A stretch of DNA of 47,296 nucleotides from a virus (IMGVR_UViG_3300030389_003972:1-47296); one strand, 5' to 3'. Shown: positions 19,150-27,964, numbered from the stretch's first letter. Notes: generated by a model not told the origin, from the letters alone. Numbers and translations: made by a program.

Positions 19150-21026
19150 GCCGTCGTGGCGACATATGGCTGGCCCTTAGCAAAGACCCCTATCTTTTTT
19201 TTAAGCGTTGCCTAAAGATTCGCGTCAAAACTGACAGCGGAATACAGATGCTGCCGTTTGAACCGAACCGGGAGCAACGCGCAGTCATTGACTGGGTGCT
19301 GCATTGCATCGAGCACAAGAAGCCAGTGCGGGTGATTATCAACAAATGCCGTCGTCTCGGCATGTCTACAGCTATCGAGGCCATTGGTTACTGGTTGTGT
19401 ACTTTCAATCCAAACCTGTTTGCGCTGGTAATAGCCCAGCTAGACCAGGCGACCAGGGAGATTGCAGGCATTGCGCGTAACTTTAAGAATAACCTGGACC
19501 CGCAGTTTGCGCGAATGTTTCCACATTCATTGCCAAAAAGCCGGGGAAACACGCTTGAGTGGTCATCCGATGTCGAGGGCGTGACCTGGGGCTCCAAGTT
19601 TCGAAGCATCACACAGGGCTCAACAGAAGCAAACCGGGGTGGCGACCCCTCATTCATTCACATTTCGGAGCTAGCGGCATGGGACCATTTACGGCGAAGC
19701 ACTACTGCCGAGGCGCAGCTTACATCAACGCTGGCCTCTATGTTATCGGAATCATTTACATTTGTGCTAATTGAGTCCACAGCGAAAGGCGCAAGCGGTA
19801 GCCACTACAACCGATTCAAGTCTGCGTGGCGAGATTGGACGGAAAGCCAAGACCACGCCATCTGGAGGCCTTTCTTTTTTAGCTGGCAAGGAGTTCCCAA
19901 GTATACCACAGGTATCACCGAAGATGAAGCAAGACTGCATGACGAGATGCTGGCCCTGTGGGAGCAAGGCGATATCTTGCGCTCCACCAGCAAAAGTAAA
20001 AAAGAGAACACGTTTCACAGCAAATCCCGTCTTATTGCTAAGGATGAGTTGCGATATTGGCACCGTACAGACGGGTGGGCATGGTTCGACAGGTGCTTTG
20101 AGTACGGTCTTACTCCCAGTGAAATGCGGTGGGGTCTGAATAAACGCCAAGAATTCGGTGACTTAGACGAATTTGACCAAGAGTTTCCGCTGTCTTGGCA
20201 GATGTCGTTTATTGCTTCCGGCTCAAGAGCCATAGACCAGCGTGTTATTTCTGAGTGGGCGGCAAAGCCACTGCCTGATGGGTTCAAACAGTTTAGAGAG
20301 TTTGTTGACGTAGACGACAAGATACAACCTGGTGGCACTGGTCTTGAGTGGCAGATGTACAGGGAGCCGGTGCCGGGCCATGAATACATCATCGGAACGG
20401 ACTCTGCGATGGGCTCAAAGGACGGCGATTGGTCAGCAGCACGGGTTTACGACCGACACGCCAAAGAAATAGTGGCAGAACTCTACTCTAAGTACTCTCC
20501 AGAGTTTCTTGGGGAGCAAGCTGTTCTGGCTGCGAAGTACTATAACAGGGCTTTTATTTCACCAGAGGCAAACAACCACGGCTACTCGACTATCAGCCAC
20601 ATTGTGAACACCATGGGATATCGCCAGATGCAGTTGCGCCGTCCTGGCAAGGCGATACGCCCTGGCAAAGATGCCTCTCAGATATATGGCACAATCATTG
20701 GCAGCTATAATAAGGCCAGGATTATTGACGAGCTGCGCCGAAGAATACGAGAGAAGGCATATACCGAGCACTCTCGGCGCTTTTGCCATGAGTGTACGAC
20801 GTATGTTCGCACTCAATCTGGACGCTATGACCACATGCCAGGGGAGCATGATGACCTGATTGACTGCACGGCTCTTATATTTGAAGCGGACAATAGAATG
20901 CGCCCTGTGCTAGAAGTGTCTGATAATTTGACTAAGGCTAAAGAGATGAACGACATTGCACCACGCGGCGGTCGCAGGCGGGGTGTTCGTCCTCAGAAGC
21001 GATTTTACCGTGGAGGTGGCCGATGA
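19146..21026 (+). CDS. terL: Terminase large subunit (626 aa)
   Basis: This is the ATP-driven DNA packaging motor with headful or end-cutting nuclease. A Walker A-like motif is NKCRRLGMST (about 66-75), the Walker B region is FIHISELAAWD (about 170-180) and the coupling motif is IESTAKG (209-215). The RNase H-fold nuclease shows GTDSAMGSKDGD (Asp about 419), SPEANNHG (Glu about 474) and GEHDDLIDC (Asp about 569/570). The C-terminal tail is Arg-rich (RGGRRRGVRPQKRFYRGGGR), a likely DNA or portal contact. The length is at the upper end of the family. It is followed directly by small head-operon genes and the portal. Confidence 0.96.
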   Translation: MSRRGDIWLALSKDPYLFFKRCLKIRVKTDSGIQMLPFEPNREQRAVIDWVLHCIEHKKPVRVIINKCRRLGMSTAIEAIGYWLCTFNPNLFALVIAQLDQATREIAGIARNFKNNLDPQFARMFPHSLPKSRGNTLEWSSDVEGVTWGSKFRSITQGSTEANRGGDPSFIHISELAAWDHLRRSTTAEAQLTSTLASMLSESFTFVLIESTAKGASGSHYNRFKSAWRDWTESQDHAIWRPFFFSWQGVPKYTTGITEDEARLHDEMLALWEQGDILRSTSKSKKENTFHSKSRLIAKDELRYWHRTDGWAWFDRCFEYGLTPSEMRWGLNKRQEFGDLDEFDQEFPLSWQMSFIASGSRAIDQRVISEWAAKPLPDGFKQFREFVDVDDKIQPGGTGLEWQMYREPVPGHEYIIGTDSAMGSKDGDWSAARVYDRHAKEIVAELYSKYSPEFLGEQAVLAAKYYNRAFISPEANNHGYSTISHIVNTMGYRQMQLRRPGKAIRPGKDASQIYGTIIGSYNKARIIDELRRRIREKAYTEHSRRFCHECTTYVRTQSGRYDHMPGEHDDLIDCTALIFEADNRMRPVLEVSDNLTKAKEMNDIAPRGGRRRGVRPQKRFYRGGGR

Positions 21027-21247
21027 CGATTGCAATTATCGCTGCGGCTTTGGTTGTAGGCATTTGGATTGGCTGGACAGCGAGAGATTGGATGCACGAT
21101 TTACTTGTGAAATACAGCGAACTGCCTGATTTTCCAGACGCACCTGAAGAGTCAAATGCGCTATATTGGTCGCAGGTGCCAGTGCATCAGAAGCGACAGC
21201 TTTCTATCGCCTTGGCTAAACGCGATAGGCAGAACGGCGAGGGTTAG
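21023..21247 (+). CDS. Small membrane-anchored protein (74 aa)
   Basis: It overlaps the terminase stop by 4 nt (ATGA). The N-terminus MTIAIIAAALVVGIWIGWTA is a clear membrane segment, followed by a polar domain (RDWMHDLLVKYSELPDFPD, VPVHQKRQLSIALAKRDRQN). It sits in a place where many phages carry small holin- or Rz-like or head-associated proteins. A virion or membrane role cannot be distinguished. Confidence 0.68.
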   Translation: MTIAIIAAALVVGIWIGWTARDWMHDLLVKYSELPDFPDAPEESNALYWSQVPVHQKRQLSIALAKRDRQNGEG

Positions 21248-21248
21248 G

Positions 21249-21680
21249 ATGGATTACGGCAAAAAAGACAAAAAGCCTGTAGCAGGGTTTGGTGACATAG
21301 CAGGGCTACCGGGCGGTGCTTTTGAGCCCTCGACATCGGATGACATGGCTTTGCTTGAGAAAATGATTGGACCATCGGTAGGCATGTTTCAGCGGTTAGC
21401 GCCCGTAAATAGTTCTGAACAAGACAGGGCTCGACGACTAGCAAACGAAATGGCGGCGAGAGACCTGGAGCGCTCGGAAATCATGAAGCTGGTTAGAGGA
21501 TTTAAGGGCATACCGAAGGTATCATTCGAGTTTATGCGAGAGGTGTCAGAAGACCCGTTTGGAGTAGCCGCAAAGAGCGTCATGGTGAAGACGCCTAAGT
21601 CTGTGGAAGAGCTTTTTGGGATAGATGATGATTCTAGCTCAATGCCTACCAAGTTTGAAAAAATCATCGGAGATATGTAA
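21249..21680 (+). CDS. Hypothetical protein of the head operon (143 aa)
   Basis: The ATG at 21249 follows the previous stop by one base, with GAGGG upstream; the longer frame to 21156 is rejected. The sequence begins MDYGKKDKKPVAGFGDIAGL and is helical and charged (NSSEQDRARRLANEMAARDL), ending with VKTPKSVEELFGIDDDSSSM. It may be a minor structural or assembly protein. Its stop shares a base with the next start (TAATG). No homology is recognised. Confidence 0.7.
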   Translation: MDYGKKDKKPVAGFGDIAGLPGGAFEPSTSDDMALLEKMIGPSVGMFQRLAPVNSSEQDRARRLANEMAARDLERSEIMKLVRGFKGIPKVSFEFMREVSEDPFGVAAKSVMVKTPKSVEELFGIDDDSSSMPTKFEKIIGDM

Positions 21681-22120
21681 TGCCGGTAGACCCAATAAGC
21701 TTAGGACTAAGCGCAGCCGTTGGTGGGGCTGGAACTATAGCTGAAGCAATAGCAAGCGCCCCTAGTTTCGATGATCGAATGAAGGCGCATGCTCGGCGGG
21801 CAAGGGGCCTCAATAAAAAGAAACAGGCCCTGGGTTATCTTGATGAGAACTTTAGGCCGTATGATTTTTCAAAAATGACGCCAGAAGAAAGAGAGGCTGT
21901 TGAAGCAAAACGAGCCGCTGCGGAAACTCGATACCGAAGTGGTGCCTTTGATATTGATGGTAACTTTATTAAACAGGAGAATCCGGCTTTTGAAGAGGCT
22001 GCCCCAATGGGCAGGGCAGTGTCTTCAATGATGTCATTTGACCCAGGCCCCGGACAAACATTATCGCAGCCTGTTTTAGTGAGACTGGGCAGAAACGCCG
22101 CGCAAACAATGTTTGATTAG
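21680..22120 (+). CDS. Hypothetical structural-operon protein, paralogue A (146 aa)
   Basis: It starts MPVDPISLGLSAAVGGAGTI and is Ala/Gly-rich at first, then helical and charged (PEEREAVEAKRAAAETRYRS). Near the end it has SSMMSFDPGPGQTLSQPVLV. The next protein (22146) starts MPIDPTAFTSAILQSVLG and carries RSYDPGPGPVVQM, so the two share the ends of a common plan. It is probably a minor head or connector component. A DUF assignment is not possible from the sequence alone. Confidence 0.68.
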   Translation: MPVDPISLGLSAAVGGAGTIAEAIASAPSFDDRMKAHARRARGLNKKKQALGYLDENFRPYDFSKMTPEEREAVEAKRAAAETRYRSGAFDIDGNFIKQENPAFEEAAPMGRAVSSMMSFDPGPGQTLSQPVLVRLGRNAAQTMFD

Positions 22121-22145
22121 TCACGATTATTAGGGAGATTCCGAC

Positions 22146-22493
22146 ATGCCGATAGATCCAACAGCTTTTACTAGTGCTATTTTGCAAAGCGTGCTTGGGC
22201 CTGCTGTTTCCTCATCGCTTCAGCCAGACAATGACGAGGGAATAATCGGGGTTGCGGACAGTGATGACTTTGAGGTGTATTTCACTGATGAGTTTGGAAA
22301 CAAATCATATCGCAGAAAAAAACCAGAGGACTCGATGTTATCGGCTTCTATGTCCCGGTCATACGCTGGACAAAGAAGTTATGATCCGGGGCCAGGGCCA
22401 GTAGTGCAAATGAGGCCAATTTCACTATCACAGAACCAGCTAGCAATCGCTAGCGCATTTGATGAGCAGCCAAAATTCGATATGGAGGCGTAA
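22146..22493 (+). CDS. Hypothetical structural-operon protein, paralogue B (115 aa)
   Basis: Its N-terminus (MPIDPTAFTSAILQSVLGPA) and late motif (YDPGPGPVVQMRPISLSQNQ) mirror those of the preceding gene. The middle (DSDDFEVYFTDEFGNKSYRR) is different and acidic. GGGAG lies 7 nt before the ATG. Together with the preceding protein it may be the product of a tandem duplication that diverged. The function is unknown. Confidence 0.68.
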   Translation: MPIDPTAFTSAILQSVLGPAVSSSLQPDNDEGIIGVADSDDFEVYFTDEFGNKSYRRKKPEDSMLSASMSRSYAGQRSYDPGPGPVVQMRPISLSQNQLAIASAFDEQPKFDMEA

Positions 22494-22494
22494 T

Positions 22495-22758
22495 ATGTAC
22501 GGGATGATGGGCAAAGACAATCCGCTTAGCGAGACGGCTCAAGAGCTTCAGGACCGAAGAAAGATGAGCCAGGAAGAAATTAATGAGCAAATGATGGAGC
22601 TTTTGAGGCAAGACCCTCGCAGCATGAAGCCCTTGGTAATGAATGCGGCAAAGCGATTCAAGCTTACAAGACCCCAGATAGCTGCAATTTCTATGTTTGC
22701 TGAGCCATCGCAGGCACCCAATCTAATGAAGACAGGCCCTGGAATGGGACGAGGCTAA
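22495..22758 (+). CDS. Hypothetical protein before portal (87 aa)
   Basis: The ATG at 22495 has GGAGG 6 nt upstream. The sequence MYGMMGKDNPLSETAQELQD is followed by a helical, Met-rich part (SQEEINEQMMELLRQDPRSM) and then AAKRFKLTRPQIAAISMFAE, which could be a helix-turn-helix or simple helical pair. It lies 3 nt before the portal start and may be an assembly chaperone or minor head component. Confidence 0.68.
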   Translation: MYGMMGKDNPLSETAQELQDRRKMSQEEINEQMMELLRQDPRSMKPLVMNAAKRFKLTRPQIAAISMFAEPSQAPNLMKTGPGMGRG

Positions 22759-22761
22759 ATA

Positions 22762-24978
22762 ATGCCATCCTCTGCAATAACTGACCAGTATACTCGGTTC
22801 GACAGTCAAAGTGGCGAAAGCTGGTCCCCCACTGCGGAGGAAATCAAGCTTGTAAACTACGTCACTAAGCAGTTCGAGCTATGTGAGCGTTTTAAGAAGC
22901 CCCATGTGCGCTCTGCGTACTATACTATTTCGTTTTATCTGGGCCAGCAGTGGCTTCGGTATGACCGGGCCTCCGAGACGCACGACTCTATAAAATTTGA
23001 AGAGTGGGAAGAGCAGCCAGTTACCAACTACATGAAGCGAGTGATTGACGATGTAACCGCTAAGGTTACTGAAAACCGCCCTGCTGTGACTGTAGTTCCT
23101 GCCACATCTGATGAAGATGACCAAGAAGCAGCTCGTGCGAGCGAGAAGCTGCTTGACCACTTGTGGATGGAGCTGGATTTTGGGGATGGCATCGAAGAGG
23201 CAGTGAAGCTGGCTACGCTCACAGGACTTTCTGCTATTAAAGTATACTGGGACGCGGCAGGCGGCGAGCAGTATCAACCAAGCCAGATGGAAATGCAGGT
23301 AGGGGCAGAGGTCGAAAACGCTGTTGGCGACCTTGGGCCAAGAATGACAGGCATTCCTGACTGGGATGTGCTGTCTCTCATGGAGTTTGGCTTCGACCCA
23401 GGGGCTCGGCGTTGGTCGAAATGCCGCTGGGCATACAGTCGAAACACTGTCCATATTGATGTTTTGCGACAAACTTACGATAAAGCCAAGTACATCAAAA
23501 GCAATCGTCGCATGGACTTCGACCATTTTCAGGTCCAGCTAATGGACAAGCTGCGAGGCGACCGCCAAAACAGCGCACAGAGCCTTACTGAGCACGTTGA
23601 GGTAATCGAGTATTACGAGCGCCCCTCGCCTCGGCACCCTAACGGCATGTTTACCGTTATTGCTGGTGGGCTAGTTATGTACCACCAGGAGCGCCTGCCA
23701 TTTGGCAAGCTGCCATTCTACCCCATACGGGATGGCAAGATACCCGGACGCATGATTGGGCATGGGCGCGCAGTGTCTTTGCTAGACCCGCAGCACGAAG
23801 TAAACAAACGTGATAAGGACATTCGCGAGCACGCCAACCTGATGGCTCAGGCCAAGTGGATTGTGGCCGAGGGCTCGCTCAAGAACGGTAACTACATCAG
23901 CAATGAACCCGGTGAGATTGTAGAGTATAACCCAGGATTCCCGGCTCCACGACCAATGGTAAACCCGCCGCTTCCCCAAGAGCACTTAGTCATTAAGAAT
24001 GGCGCGGTCGAGACAATATTTGAGCTATCTGGGCTGTCCTCTCTTACTCGTGGTCGCATCCCGTCGAATATGTCTGGTCGTGCAATCGGAATGGCGACAG
24101 ACCTTGAGGCGACTTTACTTGGACCGTTGGTCAAAGAGGTTGAGAAAGCTATTTGTGGCGTTGGTTCAATGCTGCTAACAATGTGGCGGGAGATGATGCC
24201 CGTTGCCTACACCGTTCCAGTGATGGGTAAAAACTCGGTTAGCGAACTGATACGGTTTTTTTCAAGCGATATTTCTTCTACAGACGTTCGTATGCAAGGC
24301 GGCTCAATGCTGCCGAAGCTGCTGTCGTTTCGTCAGGAGCGTTTGCTGATGATGTGGGAGCGTGGTGTATTCGGCAATCCGCAAGACCCAATGAATCAAA
24401 TCAAGTTCCGCAAGATGCTTGAGTTTGGCGATACGGACGTTATCGACGGAGACAACAGCCGTGAGCGCAGATACGCACGCGAAGTCAACGAGATGCTAAA
24501 GGTTGGTGCGTTCGTGCATCCTAACCCAGCTATTGACTCTATGGAGATACAGATAGACGAGCGGACTGACTATATGCAGTCAGCCGAGTACCGCCGCCTT
24601 GCTCCAGAAATACAGAATATGTTTATGCGTAATCTGGCGTGGTGCTACTACTACGCTTCGCAATCTCAGCAAGGTGTGCCTTGGTGGACTCACGTAGATG
24701 AACAAGCCATACAAGTTGAGGCATGGCCGCCGTTCATGCAGGAGCCACCACCGCAGGAAGGCCAGCCGGGTCAGCCGCAGATGCCACAGCCTGAGCCAAT
24801 GGACGCCTTTGGCATGCCTCCAGAGGCAGGTCCGCAGATGCCGCCAGAGCTTATGGAGCAGATGGCCGCACTATCCCGTGGCAACACCGGAACTCAAATC
24901 GCCATACCCGAAGAGGATGCTGGAGTAATGGGTCCAGGAGTTGGCGAGTTTGACATGGTGCCATCAGAAGGAATGTAA
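22762..24978 (+). CDS. Portal protein (738 aa), P22/SU10-like
   Basis: This protein forms the 12-mer vertex through which DNA enters and leaves. Support comes from RSAYYTISFYLGQQWLRYDR near the N-terminus, EEQPVTNYMKRVIDDVTAKV followed by TENRPAVTVVPAT (about 77-110), KLATLTGLSAIKVYWD (about 147-162), PDWDVLSLMEFGFDP (about 193-207) and GRIPSNMSGRAIGMATDLEA (about 430-450), all typical of podovirus portals. The C-terminal 80 residues are Pro/Gln/Met-rich, a feature often seen in the barrel end. The length fits. The scaffold and capsid follow. Confidence 0.93.
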   Translation: MPSSAITDQYTRFDSQSGESWSPTAEEIKLVNYVTKQFELCERFKKPHVRSAYYTISFYLGQQWLRYDRASETHDSIKFEEWEEQPVTNYMKRVIDDVTAKVTENRPAVTVVPATSDEDDQEAARASEKLLDHLWMELDFGDGIEEAVKLATLTGLSAIKVYWDAAGGEQYQPSQMEMQVGAEVENAVGDLGPRMTGIPDWDVLSLMEFGFDPGARRWSKCRWAYSRNTVHIDVLRQTYDKAKYIKSNRRMDFDHFQVQLMDKLRGDRQNSAQSLTEHVEVIEYYERPSPRHPNGMFTVIAGGLVMYHQERLPFGKLPFYPIRDGKIPGRMIGHGRAVSLLDPQHEVNKRDKDIREHANLMAQAKWIVAEGSLKNGNYISNEPGEIVEYNPGFPAPRPMVNPPLPQEHLVIKNGAVETIFELSGLSSLTRGRIPSNMSGRAIGMATDLEATLLGPLVKEVEKAICGVGSMLLTMWREMMPVAYTVPVMGKNSVSELIRFFSSDISSTDVRMQGGSMLPKLLSFRQERLLMMWERGVFGNPQDPMNQIKFRKMLEFGDTDVIDGDNSRERRYAREVNEMLKVGAFVHPNPAIDSMEIQIDERTDYMQSAEYRRLAPEIQNMFMRNLAWCYYYASQSQQGVPWWTHVDEQAIQVEAWPPFMQEPPPQEGQPGQPQMPQPEPMDAFGMPPEAGPQMPPELMEQMAALSRGNTGTQIAIPEEDAGVMGPGVGEFDMVPSEGM

Positions 24979-25013
24979 TAGAGTTCGACAGCGGCAAATA
25001 AGTTTACAATTTT

Positions 25014-25043
25014 TTGACAGCGAAATTTGTCCGCTTGTAGTTT
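25014..25043 (+). promoter_or_regulatory. Possible internal promoter before the scaffold gene
   Basis: A perfect TTGACA (25014-25019) is followed after 18 nt by TAGTTT (25038-25043). It lies in the 144-bp gap 24979-25122 between portal and scaffold, where extra transcription for capsid proteins would be useful. The -10 is weak. Confidence 0.35.
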
Positions 25044-25046
25044 AGG

Positions 25047-25070
25047 CACACAGGCCAACGGGCCTGTGTG
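25047..25070 (+). promoter_or_regulatory. Strong 10-bp hairpin between portal and scaffold genes
   Basis: CACACAGGCC-AACG-GGCCTGTGTG is a perfect stem without a following T run. It probably acts on the mRNA as a processing or stability element, or as a partial terminator. A smaller GCGCT/AGCGC stem is found at 25094-25110, just before the SD of the scaffold gene. Confidence 0.6.
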
Positions 25071-25122
25071 TGGTTATCCCAAATAATCGGGTGGCGCTCC
25101 GTCAAAGCGCAGGGAGAAAACC

Positions 25123-25881
25123 ATGTCAGCAGAAGGCGTAACGAGCACAGACTCCGGTACGGAATCGCAGGCCGTAGGTGGTGAGGATTTGGCAAGCACT
25201 CCAGCAGTGGAGGTTGCCGCGACATCGGCAGATACTAGTGTAGCCAGCGAGGGCGATACCTCGTCTAGTCCAGGCCCGGTGCCGTATGACCGTTTTCAAC
25301 AGGTAATAGCGCAGAAAAACGACTTTCAGACGAAGGCGAGCGAATACGAAGACCAGATATCTCAACTAAGAAATTATATTGAGTATCAAAACCAGCAGGC
25401 CCAGCAAACGGTTGACCCAGTTGAGGCACTGCGAAAGGCATTGCAGCCAGAGCCAGAGCCAGAATATGTGGACCCACTTGAGCGAAAAACGCAAGAGCTG
25501 GAGAAGCAACTGTCAGAACTGGCTCAATGGAAGCAGTCGCAGGTTGAGCAGGTAGAAACTGCACGTCTGCGTACTCACTTCCGGTCAATGGCTGACTCGG
25601 CACTTGCGGACTATCCGAATGCAAGTAAGCACGAGATTGCAATGCACCTGTTCCAGAACCCGAATCTCACCGCATCTCAGGTGCGGGACATTGCTCGTCA
25701 ATCGCACGAGCGAGAGACTTCGACCTGGAAAGGGCGGTTTGCTCCAGCGGCTCCGGCTCCTGGCACTAACAGCCCACCCGTTCTGCCACAAAGCGGGATG
25801 GGCGGCGTTGGCGAAAAGCAGCGTATTACCTCGATTTCTGATGCACGAGAGGCGTTCCTTCAGCGCATGGGAATAGATTGA
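25123..25881 (+). CDS. Scaffolding protein (252 aa)
   Basis: The position directly between portal and major capsid protein, the acidic Ser/Thr-rich N-terminus (STDSGTESQAVGGEDLASTP), the long coiled coil (about 60-150: EYEDQISQLRNYIEYQNQQA, ERKTQELEKQLSELAQWKQS) and the C-terminal helical part ending ISDAREAFLQRMGID are what podovirus scaffolds show. It should guide capsid assembly and then leave the procapsid. The SD AGGGAG is 6 nt before the ATG. Confidence 0.85.
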   Translation: MSAEGVTSTDSGTESQAVGGEDLASTPAVEVAATSADTSVASEGDTSSSPGPVPYDRFQQVIAQKNDFQTKASEYEDQISQLRNYIEYQNQQAQQTVDPVEALRKALQPEPEPEYVDPLERKTQELEKQLSELAQWKQSQVEQVETARLRTHFRSMADSALADYPNASKHEIAMHLFQNPNLTASQVRDIARQSHERETSTWKGRFAPAAPAPGTNSPPVLPQSGMGGVGEKQRITSISDAREAFLQRMGID

Positions 25882-25919
25882 ACTGCTGACGCCCGTGAAT
25901 GGGCAGCGAGGAATAAAAG

Positions 25920-27209
25920 ATGAGTGAAGGTATCGAAACAATAACGTCGTTCACAAACGCTCTTAAGGAGACGTATGAGGACGGCATTAAGGACCAGCTT
26001 AATCGAGACGTTGTGTTGTATGACGCACTTCAGAGTGGCACCAAGAAGGTAAAGCTTGAAGGCTCAGACTTGGTGTTTTCCACCAAGCTTGGTCGAGCTT
26101 ATGGCGCTCATGCTATTGCGGAGAATGGCAAGCTGCCTGATGCTGGAAGTGCTACTCGTGCAAAGGGCCGAGTAAAGCCAAAGGACGTTTGGGGTCGCGC
26201 ACAGCTTACGAAGCGCCTCATGGCAGTATCTAAGAGTGACCGTGGTGCTTTTGCTGATGCTCTTGCCGACAAGATGGACGACCTACAGGAAGACCTGAAG
26301 TACGAGGTTGCTCGTGCATTGGTTGGCAACAAGGTAGCCGCAAATGACCCAGATGGCACGGCTCTTAACTTGAAGACCGGGATCCTGGGGCAAGTAAAGG
26401 CAGGCGCTTCCGGCACGACAGTTACGGTGGAGAATATTTCCTCATGCGTACAGTTGCGACCTGGCATGCCCATTGCCATCGGCAGTGTTGCTGACCTAAC
26501 TGCTTCCACATCTACCGCAGTTCACGCTAAGATTGCTAGCATTGACAACACCGGGCAGATTACGCTTGATGCTAACTCTGCTACGTTTGAGACTGGTGAC
26601 GCTATTGTTCGTGGTGGAGCCAACGCAAATGCATATGACGAAGAGTTTACTGGCATTGCTCATATTGTTGATGATGTTGGTGAGCTTTATGGCATTGACC
26701 CTGCGTCAAGCCCACAGTGGGCTGCTTTTGTTGATGACAACAGCACCGTATCTCGTCCGTGGTCGCACGACATTATGAACAAGGTGTTTCGCAGCATCAA
26801 GACTAAATCTGGCAAGCGTCCTGACTACGTGACTGGTCACGATGCTCAGGTTGACGAGATTGCTAACACTCTCGTTAGCGATGTCCGATATGAGCCTTGC
26901 AAGTTCAAAGGTGGGTACGAGCGTTCGTTCCTAACTTGGAATAATGGCGAGCGCGACATTCCTATCGTTCCTGACGATATGTTCGAGCCCGGCAAGCTTG
27001 TATTCCTAAGCATGGATTGCCTCGCAATGTGTGAGACTGTGCCTATGGGATTCGATGAGACGGACTCGCTTCTACAGCGAGTTACTGATCGAGTGTCTTA
27101 CGAAATTGTCTACGGAACTATCGGAAACCTGGTCTGCTACCAGCGCAACGCTCACGGTGTGTTGGAAGACTTGCAATTCGACGAGACAAACTTCGCATTT
27201 GCTTCATAA
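25920..27209 (+). CDS. Major capsid protein (429 aa)
   Basis: The gene follows the scaffold and has the expected size. The opening region (TSFTNALKETYEDGIKDQLN, RDVVLYDALQSGTKKVKLEG) and GRVKPKDVWGRAQLTKRLMA resemble HK97-fold major capsid proteins of podoviruses. A middle segment rich in Thr/Ala/Val (TTVTVENISSCVQLRPGMPI, TASTSTAVHAKIASIDNTGQ) looks like an inserted beta domain on the capsid surface. It then continues with the P-domain-like C-terminal half (GNLVCYQRNAHGVLEDLQFD). A GC hairpin and the tRNA-like element follow directly. Confidence 0.9.
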   Translation: MSEGIETITSFTNALKETYEDGIKDQLNRDVVLYDALQSGTKKVKLEGSDLVFSTKLGRAYGAHAIAENGKLPDAGSATRAKGRVKPKDVWGRAQLTKRLMAVSKSDRGAFADALADKMDDLQEDLKYEVARALVGNKVAANDPDGTALNLKTGILGQVKAGASGTTVTVENISSCVQLRPGMPIAIGSVADLTASTSTAVHAKIASIDNTGQITLDANSATFETGDAIVRGGANANAYDEEFTGIAHIVDDVGELYGIDPASSPQWAAFVDDNSTVSRPWSHDIMNKVFRSIKTKSGKRPDYVTGHDAQVDEIANTLVSDVRYEPCKFKGGYERSFLTWNNGERDIPIVPDDMFEPGKLVFLSMDCLAMCETVPMGFDETDSLLQRVTDRVSYEIVYGTIGNLVCYQRNAHGVLEDLQFDETNFAFAS

Positions 27210-27222
27210 TTGAAGTAGTCTG

Positions 27223-27238
27223 GGGGCCGCTTGGCCCC
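27223..27238 (+). terminator. GC hairpin after the major capsid gene
   Basis: GGGGCC-GCTT-GGCCCC is a perfect 6-bp stem 13 nt past the capsid stop. No T run follows, so it may protect the 3' end of the capsid mRNA or cause partial termination. It stands 11 nt before the tRNA-like element. Confidence 0.55.
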
Positions 27239-27249
27239 TGGGCGCATCA

Positions 27250-27302
27250 GTCAGTCTAGCGGCAGGGCTACAGGAGAGGTTCGACCCCTCTGATTGACTC
27301 CA
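27250..27302 (+). ncRNA. tRNA-like element without anticodon arm
   Basis: A 7-bp acceptor stem, GTCAGTC (27250-27256) with GATTGAC (27292-27298, one G-U pair), encloses U8 A9, a short D-arm-like hairpin TAGC-GGCAGG-GCTA (27257-27270) and a perfect T-arm AGAGG-TTCGACC-CCTCT (27275-27291) with consensus T-loop TTCGANN. The discriminator is T and CCA is encoded (27300-27302). Only 18 nt lie between acceptor and T-arm, so there is no anticodon arm and it cannot decode. It may be an RNase P substrate that separates capsid mRNA from downstream mRNA, or a tRNA remnant. Confidence 0.72.
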
Positions 27303-27331
27303 GAAGATACAGCACCCTGGGAGGGGCAAAC

Positions 27332-27964
27332 ATGGGAATTCGTAATAACAATATTGAGCTTGAGTATCAGTGTCTATTTATACCGGCCACCGCGTTTACT
27401 GGCGTTGGTCTTATTGACGGGGCACAAGATGCAGAAGAGCTTAGTGCGGCAGGTAATGGGATTGCAAAACTTAAGCAGGCAGGCAGCACTGGCCTCTTAG
27501 GCCTTGAGTTTCAAAATGGCGACCGGGTTCAAACGCTTCTATCTCAGCCTACGTCGATGGACGTGGACTCTGAAATTTTTGTTCGTTGCTTTTGGTACTC
27601 TACTGCTTCTACCAATGGCAGCAACACGTTTACTCCAGTTGTTTCGTATTCTCAGATAGGGGACTTTAGCGACATACCTGATGACTCTGACTCGAAGACA
27701 GCGTTAGACATTACTATTCCTGCGGACACAGCCAATACAGGCAGTACGTTCTATGCAACAAGCGCCGGAACAATCAACGCAGGTAGCATTGCAGTGTCAG
27801 ACGATCAGTACGATGCTTTAGTCCTACAAGTACAAGCAACTATTGCCGGCTCTTTGCCCGACTTTCGGTTCCTTGGTCTTGAGCTTTGGTTCCTGCCAAA
27901 GCTTACACCAGGCGCTCAAAAGGCAAAAAATGCACTTCCCGAAAAGGTAGTAGTGGCTGAGTAA
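27332..27964 (+). CDS. Structural protein, possibly head decoration or tail-completion (210 aa)
   Basis: It is a beta-rich protein (IELEYQCLFIPATAFTGVGL, SSYSQIGDFSDIPDD-like middle, LDITIPADTANTGSTFYATS, LPDFRFLGLELWFLPKL) with few Cys/Lys, which fits a virion jelly-roll. GGAGG lies 8 nt before the ATG. Directly after the capsid gene, a head decoration or head-completion role is the simplest inference. It shares one base with the next gene (TAATG). Confidence 0.65.
   Translation: MGIRNNNIELEYQCLFIPATAFTGVGLIDGAQDAEELSAAGNGIAKLKQAGSTGLLGLEFQNGDRVQTLLSQPTSMDVDSEIFVRCFWYSTASTNGSNTFTPVVSYSQIGDFSDIPDDSDSKTALDITIPADTANTGSTFYATSAGTINAGSIAVSDDQYDALVLQVQATIAGSLPDFRFLGLELWFLPKLTPGAQKAKNALPEKVVVAE

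Noticed and set aside
27250-27302. A normal tRNA gene
   Set aside because: No anticodon stem or loop fits between acceptor and T-arm; reported as tRNA-like element instead.
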